Of a stretch of DNA of 44,895 nt, positions 1 through 6,874 are shown piece by piece; position 1 is the stretch's first letter; the number at the start of each line of letters is the position of its first letter. A program made the translations under genes and the position numbers. The stretch is from contig JAIBAP010000050.1 in the NCBI GenBank assembly GCA_019695115.1, forward strand, positions 1 to 44,895, written 5' to 3'. Under the pieces are notes generated by a model, which had not been told where the DNA came from, searched no databases, and saw nothing but the letters and a program-made list of their open reading frames with translations. This DNA comes from Caldilineales bacterium. GTDB taxonomy: Bacteria; Chloroflexota; Anaerolineae; J102.

Positions 1-125
1 GCGACAACATCACCTTCGAGGTGGACTTGATCGTGCCGGTGGCGCTGGAGATTGGCTCCCGCTTCGCCGTGCGCGAGGGTGGTCGCACCGTCGGCGCCGG
101 CGTCATCACCAAGGTCTTCGATTGA
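1..125 (+). CDS. tuf: Elongation factor Tu, C-terminal end (partial)
   Basis: This is the last 40 codons of a gene that begins before the window; the frame starts at base 3 and stops with TGA at 123-125. The peptide ends in ...[17 protein letters not shown], the hallmark C-terminus of domain 3 of bacterial EF-Tu, the GTPase that delivers aminoacyl-tRNA to the ribosome. The genes that follow (rpmG, tRNA-Trp, secE, nusG, rplK) are its usual downstream partners in bacteria, which supports the call. Nothing can be said about the GTPase domain or promoter because they lie outside the window. Confidence 0.96.
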   Translation, partial: DNITFEVDLIVPVALEIGSRFAVREGGRTVGAGVITKVFD

Positions 126-140
126 TCCAAGCAAACACCA

Positions 141-179
141 GACCCTAAAGGTTTTGAAAACCTTTAGGGTCTTTATCCA
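141..179 (+). terminator. Hairpin between tuf and rpmG
   Basis: A perfect 15-bp inverted repeat (141-155 and 157-171, GACCCTAAAGGTTTT and its complement) is followed by CTTTATCC. The single-base centre means the real loop opens a few A/T pairs. It has the form of a weak intrinsic terminator or mRNA-processing hairpin 16 bases after the tuf stop codon. The U-tract is short, so partial read-through into rpmG and secE is likely (inference). Confidence 0.65.
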
Positions 180-194
180 ACGGAAGGTTTTATC

Positions 195-359
195 ATGGCA
201 AAGAAAGGTAATCGCGTTCTCGTCACCCTGGCCTGCACCGAGTGCAAAGAACGCAACTACACCAGCAGCAAGAACCGGCGTAACCAGACCGGGCGCATGG
301 AACTGAACAAGTACTGCCCGCGATGCCAGTGTCATCGTTTGCATCGCGAGACCAAATGA
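195..359 (+). CDS. rpmG: 50S ribosomal protein L33
   Basis: This 54-residue protein begins [17 protein letters not shown] and has the length and pattern of bacterial L33. Two CxxC pairs are present (C14/C17 and C41/C44), so this is the zinc-binding C+ form. L33 sits near the E site of the large subunit. It lies between tuf and the tRNA-Trp/secE/nusG block, its standard place in many bacteria. The gene is too short for many automatic callers, but the start ATG at 195 and the family match are clear. There is no evident strong Shine-Dalgarno beyond CGGAAGG at 181-187. Confidence 0.95.
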   Translation: MAKKGNRVLVTLACTECKERNYTSSKNRRNQTGRMELNKYCPRCQCHRLHRETK

Positions 360-396
360 GGTATGCTTCTTTAGCTCAAAGCCTGTTTTCATGCGT

Positions 397-469
397 AGGC
401 GAGTAGCTCAACTGGCAGAGTAGCGGTCTCCAAAACCGCCGGTTGCAGGTTCAAATCCTGCCTCGCCTG
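397..469 (+). tRNA. trnW: tRNA-Trp (anticodon CCA)
   Basis: The 73-base cloverleaf has acceptor arms AGGCGAG (397-403) and CTCGCCT (462-468) with discriminator G469. The anticodon stem is GCGGT/ACCGC around the loop CTCCAAA, giving anticodon CCA for tryptophan. The T-arm contains GGTTCAAATCC. The 3' CCA is not encoded (the next bases are CTC), so it must be added after transcription. A tRNA-Trp gene between rpmG and secE is a conserved arrangement in many phyla. Confidence 0.96.
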
Positions 470-476
470 CTCCTCA

Positions 477-530
477 GTTCAAGACACCGCCTCCGGCGCT
501 CAGCATCACGCCGGAGGCGGTGTCTTGAAC
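477..530. terminator. Perfect 22-bp hairpin after tRNA-Trp
   Basis: Bases 477-498 and 509-530 are perfect reverse complements (22 bp) around a 10-base loop. It lies 7 bases after the tRNA and 60 bases before secE. There is no T-run on either side, so it is not a textbook intrinsic terminator. It could be a processing or stabilising hairpin, or a palindromic repeat insertion. The stem core is the GC-rich stretch CACCGCCTCCGGCG. Confidence 0.7.
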
Positions 531-590
531 CGCCAAGAGCACGATCTGCCCGAACTGCCAACGGCCTGTCGTTCCCCTGGAGTCTCTTGA

Positions 591-809
591 ATGGCTGAAC
601 CCGAAGTCCAAACTACCAAGCCCATCAATCCCATCGTCCGCTATTTCCGCGAGACCCGCGCCGAGTTGACCAAAGTCAGCTGGCCAACCCGCGAAGAATG
701 GCTGCGTCTGAGCGGTATTGTGCTGTTGGTGACGTTCGTGATGTCCATCATCTTGGGCGCAGCCGAAGCGATCGGCGCCGAGATCATGTCGTTCTTGCTC
801 AGGCTGTAA
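591..809 (+). CDS. secE: Preprotein translocase subunit SecE
   Basis: The 72-residue protein is a minimal single-span SecE, a subunit of the SecYEG inner-membrane protein channel. Residues about 16-40 contain the family signature (YFRETRAELTKVSWPTREE), an amphipathic helix lying on the membrane, followed by one transmembrane helix at about 43-65 (SGIVLLVTFVMSIILG). It is immediately followed by nusG, the almost universal secE-nusG pair. The start ATG has a weak upstream GGAGT. The length is normal for non-proteobacterial SecE, which has one rather than three membrane spans. Confidence 0.95.
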   Translation: MAEPEVQTTKPINPIVRYFRETRAELTKVSWPTREEWLRLSGIVLLVTFVMSIILGAAEAIGAEIMSFLLRL

Positions 810-867
810 GTCGTTTTCTTATCGTCGGGCCTGCCTTCTCCCCACCCCTATCACCCGGAACGCCACC

Positions 868-1518
868 GTGACCGACTCGACCACCGAACGCCGCAAAGCC
901 AAGGAGACGAAGTCCAGCCCGCGCCCTGAAGTCGAGGCGGCAGCCCAGCAGGAAGCCATGGCCGCGCCGGCCGAACGGCCAGAAGAAGAAAGCGATAGCC
1001 GCGCCTGGTATGTCATCCATTCCTATTCGGGTATGGAGAACAAGGTCAAGAAGAACCTGGAACATCGCATAGAATCGATGCATGTCGGCCACAAGATTTT
1101 CCAGGTGGTGGTGCCCACCGAAGAACAAATCGAACTGAAGGAAGGCCAGCGCCGTGTTGTCGAACGCCGGGTCTTTCCGGGCTACGTCCTTGTGCAGATG
1201 ATCCTGGACGACGAAAGCTGGTATGTGGTGCGCAACACCCCCAGCGTGACCGGCTTCGTGGGCATTGGCAATCAACCAACCTCCCTCAGCACAGACGAAG
1301 TCGACCGCATCATGCGGCGCATCGAGTCGGAAGAGCCGCGGGTGCAGGTCGATTTCAAGGTCGGTGAGCGCGTGCGCGTCACCGAGGGCGCCTTCGCCGA
1401 ATTCCAGGGTCAGGTGCACGAGATCGATCTCGATCGCGGCAAGGCCCGCATCCTCATTTCCATCTTCGGGCGCGAGACGCCGGTGGAAGTCGATTTCCTG
1501 CAACTGCAGAAGGTCTGA
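868..1518 (+). CDS. nusG: Transcription termination/antitermination factor NusG
   Basis: The 216-residue protein starts with GTG. Residues about 1-45 are a polar Glu/Ala/Gln-rich extension that typical NusG lacks. The NGN domain follows from about 47 ([19 protein letters not shown]) to about 150 and would bind the RNA polymerase clamp. A C-terminal KOW domain at about 160-216 ([20 protein letters not shown]) would contact Rho or ribosomal protein S10. NusG couples transcription to translation and modulates pausing. The order secE-nusG-rplK-rplA is standard. The gap of 58 bases from secE contains no terminator. Confidence 0.96.
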   Translation: MTDSTTERRKAKETKSSPRPEVEAAAQQEAMAAPAERPEEESDSRAWYVIHSYSGMENKVKKNLEHRIESMHVGHKIFQVVVPTEEQIELKEGQRRVVERRVFPGYVLVQMILDDESWYVVRNTPSVTGFVGIGNQPTSLSTDEVDRIMRRIESEEPRVQVDFKVGERVRVTEGAFAEFQGQVHEIDLDRGKARILISIFGRETPVEVDFLQLQKV

Positions 1519-1604
1519 CCCCCCATTGTTTGTCATTGCCAGGCCGCGCGGCCGCGGCAATCCCCCATTTCCTGAACGTTTTTCCGTCAAGGCTTGCAAC
1601 TTCT

Positions 1605-2033
1605 ATGGCTAAGAAAATCAAAGCTATCGTCACGCTCCAGCTTCCTGCTGGCAAAGCCACGCCTGCGCCGCCTGTTGGCCCGGCCTTGGGCCAACATGGC
1701 ATCAACATCGTCGGCTTCTGCAAAGAGTACAATGCCCGCACCGCCGCTCAGGCCGGCAGCATCATCCCCGCCGAAATCACGATCTTCTCGGACGGCTCCT
1801 TCACCTTCATCACCAAGACGCCGCCCGCCGCCGACCTGCTGCGCAAAGCCGCAGGCGTGAACAAAGGGTCGGGCAACCCGCGCAAAGACAAAGTCGGCAA
1901 GGTCAAGCGTTCTCAGATCCGCGAGATCGCCGAACTGAAGATGAAAGACCTCAACGCCATCGACCTGGAAGGCGCCATGCATCAGATCGAGGGCAGCGCC
2001 CGTAGCATGGGCATCGAAGTCGTCGAGGCTTAG
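1605..2033 (+). CDS. rplK: 50S ribosomal protein L11
   Basis: This 142-residue protein begins [20 protein letters not shown] and continues with [11 protein letters not shown], the typical L11 N-terminal region that binds translation factors. The C-terminal half (after about residue 72) is the rRNA-binding domain of the GTPase-associated centre. The ATG at 1605 was chosen because it gives the family-typical start; the frame is open upstream to 1530 but that part looks like intergenic sequence. L11 is needed for the stringent response. It is followed by rplA after a repeat-containing gap. Confidence 0.96.
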   Translation: MAKKIKAIVTLQLPAGKATPAPPVGPALGQHGINIVGFCKEYNARTAAQAGSIIPAEITIFSDGSFTFITKTPPAADLLRKAAGVNKGSGNPRKDKVGKVKRSQIREIAELKMKDLNAIDLEGAMHQIEGSARSMGIEVVEA

Positions 2034-2040
2034 GGTGTTG

Positions 2041-2138
2041 CGGGTTCCGGGTTCCGGGTTCCGTAACATCGGATGCGATTTCTACGCATCACGCATCACG
2101 CATCACGCATCACGCACCACGCATCACGTAACACGCAG
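2041..2138. repeat. Heptamer arrays in the rplK-rplA gap
   Basis: Two 7-bp-phased arrays lie side by side. Bases 2042-2062 are three copies of GGGTTCC, and 2094-2138 hold about six copies of the CACGCAT type with single-base variants. The unit length is exactly seven throughout. The array is inside the presumed ribosomal operon and must be transcribed with it. The same GGGTTCC and CACGCNN families recur elsewhere in the window. Confidence 0.9.
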
Positions 2139-2216
2139 TATTCACCATTCAATCCCCCTAACCCCACCGTGGGAGGATGAAGCCCTCATCCGCCACTACC
2201 ACAGGAGTTTTCCACC

Positions 2217-2933
2217 ATGGCCAAACACGGCAAAAACTACCGGGCTGCGCAGACTCAGCTCAAAGGCATCGAAACCTACGAGCCGAAAGCGGCCATCGAT
2301 GAACTGAAGAAACTGGCAACGGCGAAGTTCGATGAGACCTTCGAGTTGCACATGCGCATGGGCGTCGACCCCCGCCATGCCGACCAGATGGTGCGCGGTG
2401 TTGTCGTCATGCCCCGCGGCATGGGCAAAACCGTGCGCATTCTTGTCTTTGCTGATGGCGAGGCAGCTGACGCGGCCCGCGAGGCCGGCGCCGACCATGT
2501 CGGGCTGGATGACCTCATCGCCCAGATCCAGGGCGGCTGGTTGGAATTCGACATGGCCATCGCCATCCCCTCGGCCATGGGCAAAGTCGGGCGCCTGGGG
2601 CGCGTGCTTGGCCCCCGCGGGCTGATGCCCAGCCCCAAGAGCGGCACCATCGTCCAGCCGGGCGAGATCAAGCGCGTGATCGACGAAGCCCGCAAGGGCC
2701 GCGTGGAATATCGCGTCGATAAAACCGCCAACATCCACCTCTCCTTTGGCAAGCGTAGCTTCGAGACCGAAGCCCTGATCGAAAACCTGGGCGCGGCGAT
2801 GGATTCGGTGTTACGCAACAAGCCCGCCACCAGCAAGGGCAGCTACATCAAGAAAGCCTTCCTGACCACCACCATGAGTCCCTCGGTGCGTGTCGATGTG
2901 AATGCCCTCTCGTCCCTCAGATCACTTGCGTAA
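2217..2933 (+). CDS. rplA: 50S ribosomal protein L1
   Basis: The 238-residue protein has the usual L1 length and motifs: MAKHGKNYR at the start, an N-terminal half with VDPRHADQMVRG, and the signature GPRGLMPSPKSGT at about residues 136-148. L1 binds 23S rRNA in the mobile L1 stalk and helps release deacylated tRNA. In many bacteria it also represses the rplK-rplA mRNA. A purine-rich CACAGGAG (2199-2206) precedes the ATG at 2217. The gap from rplK is 183 bases, long for this pair, because of the inserted heptamer array. Confidence 0.96.
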   Translation: MAKHGKNYRAAQTQLKGIETYEPKAAIDELKKLATAKFDETFELHMRMGVDPRHADQMVRGVVVMPRGMGKTVRILVFADGEAADAAREAGADHVGLDDLIAQIQGGWLEFDMAIAIPSAMGKVGRLGRVLGPRGLMPSPKSGTIVQPGEIKRVIDEARKGRVEYRVDKTANIHLSFGKRSFETEALIENLGAAMDSVLRNKPATSKGSYIKKAFLTTTMSPSVRVDVNALSSLRSLA

Positions 2934-2937
2934 TGGT

Positions 2938-3024
2938 TTGTTGGTAACTGGTAACTGGTAACTGGTTATTGGTTACTGGTTACTGGTTACTGGTTACTGA
3001 ATCCCACTCAATAACCAATAACTA
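2938..3024. repeat. Heptamer array TGGTTAC/TGGTAAC family
   Basis: From 2942 the sequence reads as successive 7-mers GGTAACT (three), GGTTATT, then GGTTACT (four). After a short gap the complementary form (CAATAACCAATAACTA, 3009-3024) appears, so the block could fold into a hairpin. It separates rplA from the L10 leader and lies within the transcribed unit or just before a new promoter. Confidence 0.9.
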
Positions 3025-3044
3025 ATCTCCACTCTCTCATACCC

Positions 3045-3200
3045 TCATCCCGCGTCGATGACAGCAGGCGCCCGCCGGACCTCGGTCCGACCGGCTTAAT
3101 CTCCTGCCGAGGCGAAGGAGCGCAGAAAACTGACATGGCCCTCATCAGCCATGCCTTTACTCTGACCTTCGCGCCCGCGCGAAGGTCTTTTTGTTGTCGG
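3045..3200 (+). promoter_or_regulatory. Ribosomal protein L10 leader with attenuator
   Basis: The segment 3060-3113 contains GACAGCAGGCGCC followed 30 bases later by GGCTTAATCTCCTGCCGAGG. These are the conserved elements of the L10 leader, the mRNA structure that L10(L12)4 binds to repress its own operon. AGCAGG can pair with CTCCTG across the element. It is followed by a strong intrinsic terminator at 3164-3192 before rplJ, so control by transcription attenuation is likely. The leader family match is from memory of its consensus; a covariance-model search would confirm it. Confidence 0.85.
3164..3192 (+). terminator. Attenuator terminator upstream of rplJ
   Basis: GACCTTCGCGC pairs with GCGCGAAGGTC (3164-3187) and is followed directly by a run of five to six T (3188-3192). 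This is a complete intrinsic terminator placed 110 bases before the rplJ start and downstream of the L10 leader element, as expected for an attenuator rather than an operon end. Confidence 0.85.
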
Positions 3201-3297
3201 GCCACGGCAGGCGGAAGCGAGTGTGGGAACCAACCCACACGCCCCCTCTGCCCCGCCCGCCCCTTTCTCAACCCTCACCCAAAGGAGGTGAATCCAC

Positions 3298-3837
3298 TTG
3301 GCAGTCACACGAGAACGCAAAAACGAACAACTGCAGGCGTTCAAAGACAGCATCGGCCAGGCGCAAGCCATTGTCATGACCGATTACCGCGGCCTGACCG
3401 TCAGCCAGCTCGAAAAGCTGCGCCGGCTGCTGCGGGAACAGGGCGCCAGTTTCACCATCGGCAAGAAGACGTTGATGGCGCTAGCCCTGCACGAATTGAA
3501 ACGCCCGACGCCCACCGATGCCCTGGCGGGGCCGGTCGGTTTCGCCTTCCTCGGCGACGACCTGGCCGCCGGCGCCAAAGTGCTGCGCGATTTCAGCAAG
3601 GAAGCTGGGGAGCATTTCAAGATCCTCGGCGGCGTGCTGGGCAACTCGGTCATCGACGCCGCCGGCGCGGCCGCCCTGGCCGATATGCCCTCGCGCGAGG
3701 TGCAATTGGCCCAGCTTCTTGGCGCCATCGCCGCCCCCATGACCTCGCTGGCCAGCCTGATCACCGGACCACATCGCGACCTCATCGGCCTGCTGCAAGC
3801 CCGCATCGACAAAGAAGGCGAGGCGCAGGCAGCCTGA
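3298..3837 (+). CDS. rplJ: 50S ribosomal protein L10
   Basis: This 179-residue protein anchors the L7/L12 dimers on the ribosome stalk. The start is TTG at 3298, chosen because an excellent Shine-Dalgarno AAAGGAGGTG (3281-3290) sits 7 bases upstream and the protein then begins (M)AVTRERKNEQLQAFKDSI as L10 should. The motif YRGLTVSQLEKLRRLLRE at about residues 30-47 is typical of the rRNA-binding N-terminal domain. The C-terminal helix (after about 145) binds L7/L12. The gene is followed by rplL and is probably regulated by its own leader. Confidence 0.95.
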   Translation: MAVTRERKNEQLQAFKDSIGQAQAIVMTDYRGLTVSQLEKLRRLLREQGASFTIGKKTLMALALHELKRPTPTDALAGPVGFAFLGDDLAAGAKVLRDFSKEAGEHFKILGGVLGNSVIDAAGAAALADMPSREVQLAQLLGAIAAPMTSLASLITGPHRDLIGLLQARIDKEGEAQAA

Positions 3838-3924
3838 CGCCTGCTGTTGCTCGCACCCTTTCCTCCCTCCCACCCCCTCCCTGTCAACAACTCACTTCAT
3901 CCCCTCCAAGGAGATTCTTGAAAA

Positions 3925-4314
3925 ATGGCTGATCTCGAAAAAATCTACCAGGAACTTAGCTCGCTGACGCTGCTGGAAGCCGCCGAGCTGAAGAAAATGC
4001 TCGAGGAGCGCTGGGGCGTGACCGCCGCCGCTCCTGTCGCCTTCGCCGGCCCCATGATGGGAGGCGGCGCCGCCGCTGCCGCCCCCGAACCGGTCGAAGA
4101 ACAGACCGAGTTCAATGTCGTCCTCAAGGAAGCCGGCCCCAACAAGATCCCGATCATCAAGGTCGTGCGCCAGCTGACGAGCCTGGGCCTGAAAGAAGCA
4201 AAGGACGTCGTCGAATCGGCGCCTGCCACCCTGTTGGAAGCCGTGAGCAAGGAAGTGGCCATGGATGCCAAGTCCAAGCTCGAGGCCGAAGGCGGCGTGG
4301 TCGAAGTCAAGTAG
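3925..4314 (+). CDS. rplL: 50S ribosomal protein L7/L12
   Basis: The 129-residue acidic protein has the three parts of L7/L12. Residues 1-35 are the dimerisation domain ([20 protein letters not shown]), then an Ala/Gly-rich hinge at about 36-55, then the C-terminal factor-binding domain with [20 protein letters not shown] and a terminal [10 protein letters not shown]. It recruits EF-Tu, EF-G and other GTPases. AAGGAG at 3908-3913 lies 11 bases before the ATG. It is the last gene of the ribosomal cluster here; rpoB does not follow, because the next gene is on the opposite strand. Confidence 0.96.
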   Translation: MADLEKIYQELSSLTLLEAAELKKMLEERWGVTAAAPVAFAGPMMGGGAAAAAPEPVEEQTEFNVVLKEAGPNKIPIIKVVRQLTSLGLKEAKDVVESAPATLLEAVSKEVAMDAKSKLEAEGGVVEVK

Positions 4315-4347
4315 CTCGTCGCAACCTCGTAGCTCTTCACAACCTCG

Positions 4348-4367
4348 TAGTAGCGACTTTAGTCGCC
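4348..4367. repeat. Short palindrome (GTAGTAGCGACTTTAGTCGC)
   Basis: GTAGTAGCGACTTTAGTCGC lies just before the rplL terminator; AGCGAC and GTCGC can pair over a short loop. A near copy, GTAGTAACGACTTCAGTCGT, occurs at 22137-22156. It looks like a dispersed small REP-type element. Confidence 0.7.
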
Positions 4368-4371
4368 CCCC

Positions 4372-4416
4372 CGAAAGGAGCCGGCGCACCCCCTGCGCCG
4401 GCTCCTTTCGTTCTTC
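4372..4416. terminator. Bidirectional terminator between rplL and GT2 gene
   Basis: Bases 4372-4388 (CGAAAGGAGCCGGCGCA) and 4394-4410 are perfect complements with a five-C loop; TTCTTC follows. It lies between convergent genes and probably stops transcription of the ribosomal operon, and possibly of the opposite glycosyltransferase gene. Confidence 0.85.
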
Positions 4417-5104
4417 ACCCCAGGCGCCCCGGCCGTCGATCCCCGCCCATCCGTTTCCGCGTCTGCCAGACGATGCGACCGAAGTTGACGATATGATGCC
4501 AGGGCTGAATGTGGCTGCTCTCGCCAGCGTAGATGGTGCGGATGGGCGTCCATTCCAGCCGAAAGCCCCGCTCGAGGCAGAGTACGATCATCTCGACCTC
4601 GAACTCGAAACCCTGTTCCCGGCTTGCCAGCGTCGCGGCCATCAGGCGGCGACTGAGCAGGCGGTAGCCGGACTGATTGTCGGCGATGGGCTGGCCCACC
4701 GCCCATGAGAACGACCGCCGGCCCAGGCTGTTGGCGGCGCGGCGGATGAGTGGGATCTGGCTGAAGTCACGGGCGCCAATGATGAGGTCGGCGCCGGTGC
4801 TGGCAAAGCAGGCCAGAAAGGAGGGCAGTTCGGCCGGGTCGTGTTGCCCGTCGGCGTCGAGCGTGATCACGGCCTCGTAGCCTGAAGCGATGGCCCAACG
4901 GAACCCGGCCCGCAGGGCGGCGCCCTTGCCCTGATTGGGAACCTGGCGCAGCACCTCGGCGCCAGCGCGCTCGGCGATGGCGGCCGTGTCATCGCCTGAG
5001 CCGTCGTCCACAACCAGAACAGGCAGATGCAGCCGAGCGCCAGCAATCACCGGGGCGATGCGGGCGGATTCATTGTAGGCGGGGATGAGGACGAGAGGGG
5101 GCAA
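4415..5104 (-). CDS. Family 2 glycosyltransferase (DPM1/polyprenyl-phosphate type)
   Basis: The protein of about 229 residues starts (M)PPLVLIPAYNES, as GT-A fold family 2 enzymes do. VLVVDDGSGDDT gives the nucleotide-binding aspartates and ITLDADGQHDP the DxD metal-binding motif. Such enzymes transfer a sugar from a nucleotide donor to a lipid phosphate or glycan. No ATG or GTG exists near the N-terminus. I chose TTG at 5104 because it yields the family start; another TTG at 5146 would add 14 residues encoded purely by the neighbouring heptamer repeats. No C-terminal membrane span is evident. The acceptor is unknown. Confidence 0.85.
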   Translation of the reverse strand: MPPLVLIPAYNESARIAPVIAGARLHLPVLVVDDGSGDDTAAIAERAGAEVLRQVPNQGKGAALRAGFRWAIASGYEAVITLDADGQHDPAELPSFLACFASTGADLIIGARDFSQIPLIRRAANSLGRRSFSWAVGQPIADNQSGYRLLSRRLMAATLASREQGFEFEVEMIVLCLERGFRLEWTPIRTIYAGESSHIQPWHHIVNFGRIVWQTRKRMGGDRRPGRLG

Positions 5105-5317
5105 GGGGCAGGTCGCAAGTGGCAAGTGGCAAGTGGCAGGTCGCAAGTGGCAGGTGGCAGATCGCAGGTGGCAGATCGCAGGTGGCAGGTCGCAAGTGGC
5201 AAGTGGCAGAGCTTGTCCTGAGTGAAACGAAGGATCGCAAGTGGCAAGTGGCAGGTGGCAGAGCTTGTCCCTTCACTCTGTTCAGGGCAGGCTCTGAGTG
5301 AAACGAAGGATCGCAGG
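5105..5317. repeat. Heptamer array GCARRTS with embedded palindromic units
   Basis: Successive 7-mers GCAAGTG, GCAGGTC, GCAGGTG and GCAGATC fill the block in perfect phase. They are interrupted at about 5208-5234 and 5260-5311 by a unit containing GAGCTTGTCC...GAGTGAAACGAAG that then returns to GATCGCA. The second copy contains TTCACTC and GAGTGAA as complementary arms. The same array plus unit recurs at 22676-22815. The block is upstream of the minus-strand glycosyltransferase and downstream of the ZnuB-type gene. Confidence 0.9.
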
Positions 5318-5334
5318 GTGCAGGGGGAGGTGGG

Positions 5335-5366
5335 TCGTTGACTGTTGATTGTTGACTGTTGACTGT
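5335..5366. repeat. Heptamer array GTTGACT/GTTGATT
   Basis: Four consecutive 7-mers (GTTGACT, GTTGATT, GTTGACT, GTTGACT) lie just after the stop codon of the minus-strand permease gene. This is a separate family from the adjoining GCARRTS array but has the same unit length. Confidence 0.85.
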
Positions 5367-5368
5367 TC

Positions 5369-6214
5369 TTATCTCCACACCAGGCCCTTGCGGGGGGCGA
5401 AGAGCCAGGCGAGGAGGAAGAAAACGGTCGTCACCAGGACGATGGCCGCGCCCGAAGGCAGCCCGGCATAGAATGAGAGATAGAGGCCAACGACGCCAGA
5501 AAGGGCGCCGATGGCAGCCCCGGTCAGCATCATCGCCGGCAGCCGCCGCGTGAGCAGATAGGCCGTGGCGGCGGGCGTCACGAGCATTGCCATCATCAAG
5601 GCCACACCCACCGTCTGCAAGGCAACGACGGTGGTGATGGCGATGAGCACGAACAGCAGGTAATTGAGGAAGGTGGCCGGGATGCGGAGGGTGGCGGAAA
5701 GGACGGGGTCGAAAGCAACAACCAGAAATTCTTTGTAGAAGGCGATGACCAGGGCCAGAACAAGGGCAGCAAAGAGGCCGGTCAACCACAGATCGGCTGC
5801 GCCGACGCCCAAGACATTGCCAAACAGGAAATGCGCCAGATCGACGGCATAGCTGCGAGTGGTGGAGATGAGAGCAATGCCCAGAGCGAACATGCCGGCA
5901 AAGACGATGCCGATGGCCGTATCCTCGCGCAGCTTGCCGCCTTTGCTGATGGCGCCGATGCCCAAAGAGGTGAGGATGGCGGCGATGAGCGCCCCCCAAA
6001 ACACCGCCGCCCGCTCCCCCGCCCCGGCCAGGTAGCCGGCCGCCACCCCTGGCAAGATGGCATGGGCCACGGCATCGCCAAAGAACGCCATCCCGCGCAG
6101 GACGACATAGCTGCCCACCACCGCGCACACCACCCCCACCAGCATCGCCGCGGCCAGCCCCCGCAGCATGAAGGGATAGGTCAGGGGATCGCTGAAGAAA
6201 TGGATGAGTGTCAT
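5369..6214 (-). CDS. Zinc/manganese ABC transporter permease (ZnuB/MntB family)
   Basis: The 281-residue protein is an ABC-3 family integral membrane protein with about eight hydrophobic spans, for example VGVVCAVVGSYVVLRGMAFF near residue 26 and a GDAVAHAILPGVAAGYLAG stretch typical of the family. It would form the channel of a metal-importing ABC transporter with a periplasmic-type binding protein and an ATPase. Neither partner is adjacent; a matching binding protein is at 26390. Upstream is a near-consensus promoter with a palindromic operator (6233-6274), shared with that binding protein gene. The metal cannot be fixed from sequence; zinc is more likely from the ZnuA-type partner. Confidence 0.88.
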   Translation of the reverse strand: MTLIHFFSDPLTYPFMLRGLAAAMLVGVVCAVVGSYVVLRGMAFFGDAVAHAILPGVAAGYLAGAGERAAVFWGALIAAILTSLGIGAISKGGKLREDTAIGIVFAGMFALGIALISTTRSYAVDLAHFLFGNVLGVGAADLWLTGLFAALVLALVIAFYKEFLVVAFDPVLSATLRIPATFLNYLLFVLIAITTVVALQTVGVALMMAMLVTPAATAYLLTRRLPAMMLTGAAIGALSGVVGLYLSFYAGLPSGAAIVLVTTVFFLLAWLFAPRKGLVWR

Positions 6215-6232
6215 GGGGCAATCGTTCAGAAT

Positions 6233-6274
6233 TGAGATTTTGTCTCATTATAGGACAGGCCAACAAGGTGTCAA
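6233..6274 (-). promoter_or_regulatory. Consensus promoter with overlapping TGAGA-N5-TCTCA operator (permease gene)
   Basis: Read on the minus strand, TTGACA (6274-6269), a 16-base spacer and TATAAT (6252-6247) form a perfect sigma-70-type promoter. The palindrome TGAGA-N5-TCTCA (6233-6247), in the wider context AATTGAGA...TCTCATT, shares the last base of the -10 box. A repressor bound there would block polymerase. The same layout lies before the ZnuA-type gene at 26148-26190. The regulator is probably a Fur-family metalloregulator such as Zur (inference). Confidence 0.85.
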
Positions 6275-6280
6275 ATCGAC

Positions 6281-6309
6281 TTGACCGGCGTTGCCTGGCA
6301 TGGTAGACT
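6281..6309 (+). promoter_or_regulatory. Promoter of the PCuAC-SURF1 operon
   Basis: TTGACC (6281-6286), a 17-base spacer and TAGACT (6304-6309), preceded by TGG as a partial extended -10, lie 53 bases before the ATG at 6362. It is back to back with the permease promoter but does not overlap its operator. Confidence 0.65.
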
Positions 6310-6361
6310 GGAACCGTCTTTGTGAAGACATCTACAAAGTTCACACAAACAGGAGAAAACC

Positions 6362-6859
6362 ATGTTCAGTCGTTCGCACAGAAAAAACCAAATCATCTTC
6401 TTATTGCTTGCAAGCCTGAGTCTGTTGCTGCTCGCCGCTTGCAGCAGCGGCCCTGCCGGCCCACAGATCAAGATCGAAGACGCCTGGGCGCGTTCGTCGC
6501 CGCTGGCGGCGGGCAATGGCTCCGTCTATCTGACGATCGAGAACGGGGGCAACGAGGCCGATGCCTTGATCGGTGTTAGCGCCGCGGTGAGCGAGGCCGC
6601 AGAGATCCATGAAATGATGATGGAAGGCGACGTCATGAAGATGCGTCCGGTTGCGGGCCAGCGGCTGGAAATCCCGGCCGGTGGCAAGGTGGAACTCAAG
6701 CCCGGGGGCCTGCACATCATGCTGCTGGAGCTGAAGGAGAAGTTGGAGATCGGCAAGACGGTCGAGCTCACGCTCAAGTTCGAGAAAACAGGCGAGCAGA
6801 CGGTGACGGCCGAGATCCGCAGCGGCGAAGACGAAGGGATGCAGATGCAGCACAACTGA
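6362..6859 (+). CDS. PCuAC-type periplasmic copper chaperone lipoprotein
   Basis: The 165-residue protein has a lipoprotein signal with lipobox LLAAC (C27). Its cupredoxin-like domain carries the copper(I)-binding pattern H83-x10-M94-x23-H118-x-M120, the H(M)x10Mx21HxM signature of the DUF461/PCuAC family. These proteins hand copper to the CuA or CuB site of cytochrome oxidase outside the membrane. A His residue and several Met at the C-terminus (MQMQHN) may add copper ligands. AGGAG at 6351-6355 is the ribosome-binding site. It is followed 15 bases later by a SURF1 gene, which supports a role in oxidase assembly. Confidence 0.9.
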   Translation: MFSRSHRKNQIIFLLLASLSLLLLAACSSGPAGPQIKIEDAWARSSPLAAGNGSVYLTIENGGNEADALIGVSAAVSEAAEIHEMMMEGDVMKMRPVAGQRLEIPAGGKVELKPGGLHIMLLELKEKLEIGKTVELTLKFEKTGEQTVTAEIRSGEDEGMQMQHN

Positions 6860-6874
6860 CGCTGGCAACCGACC

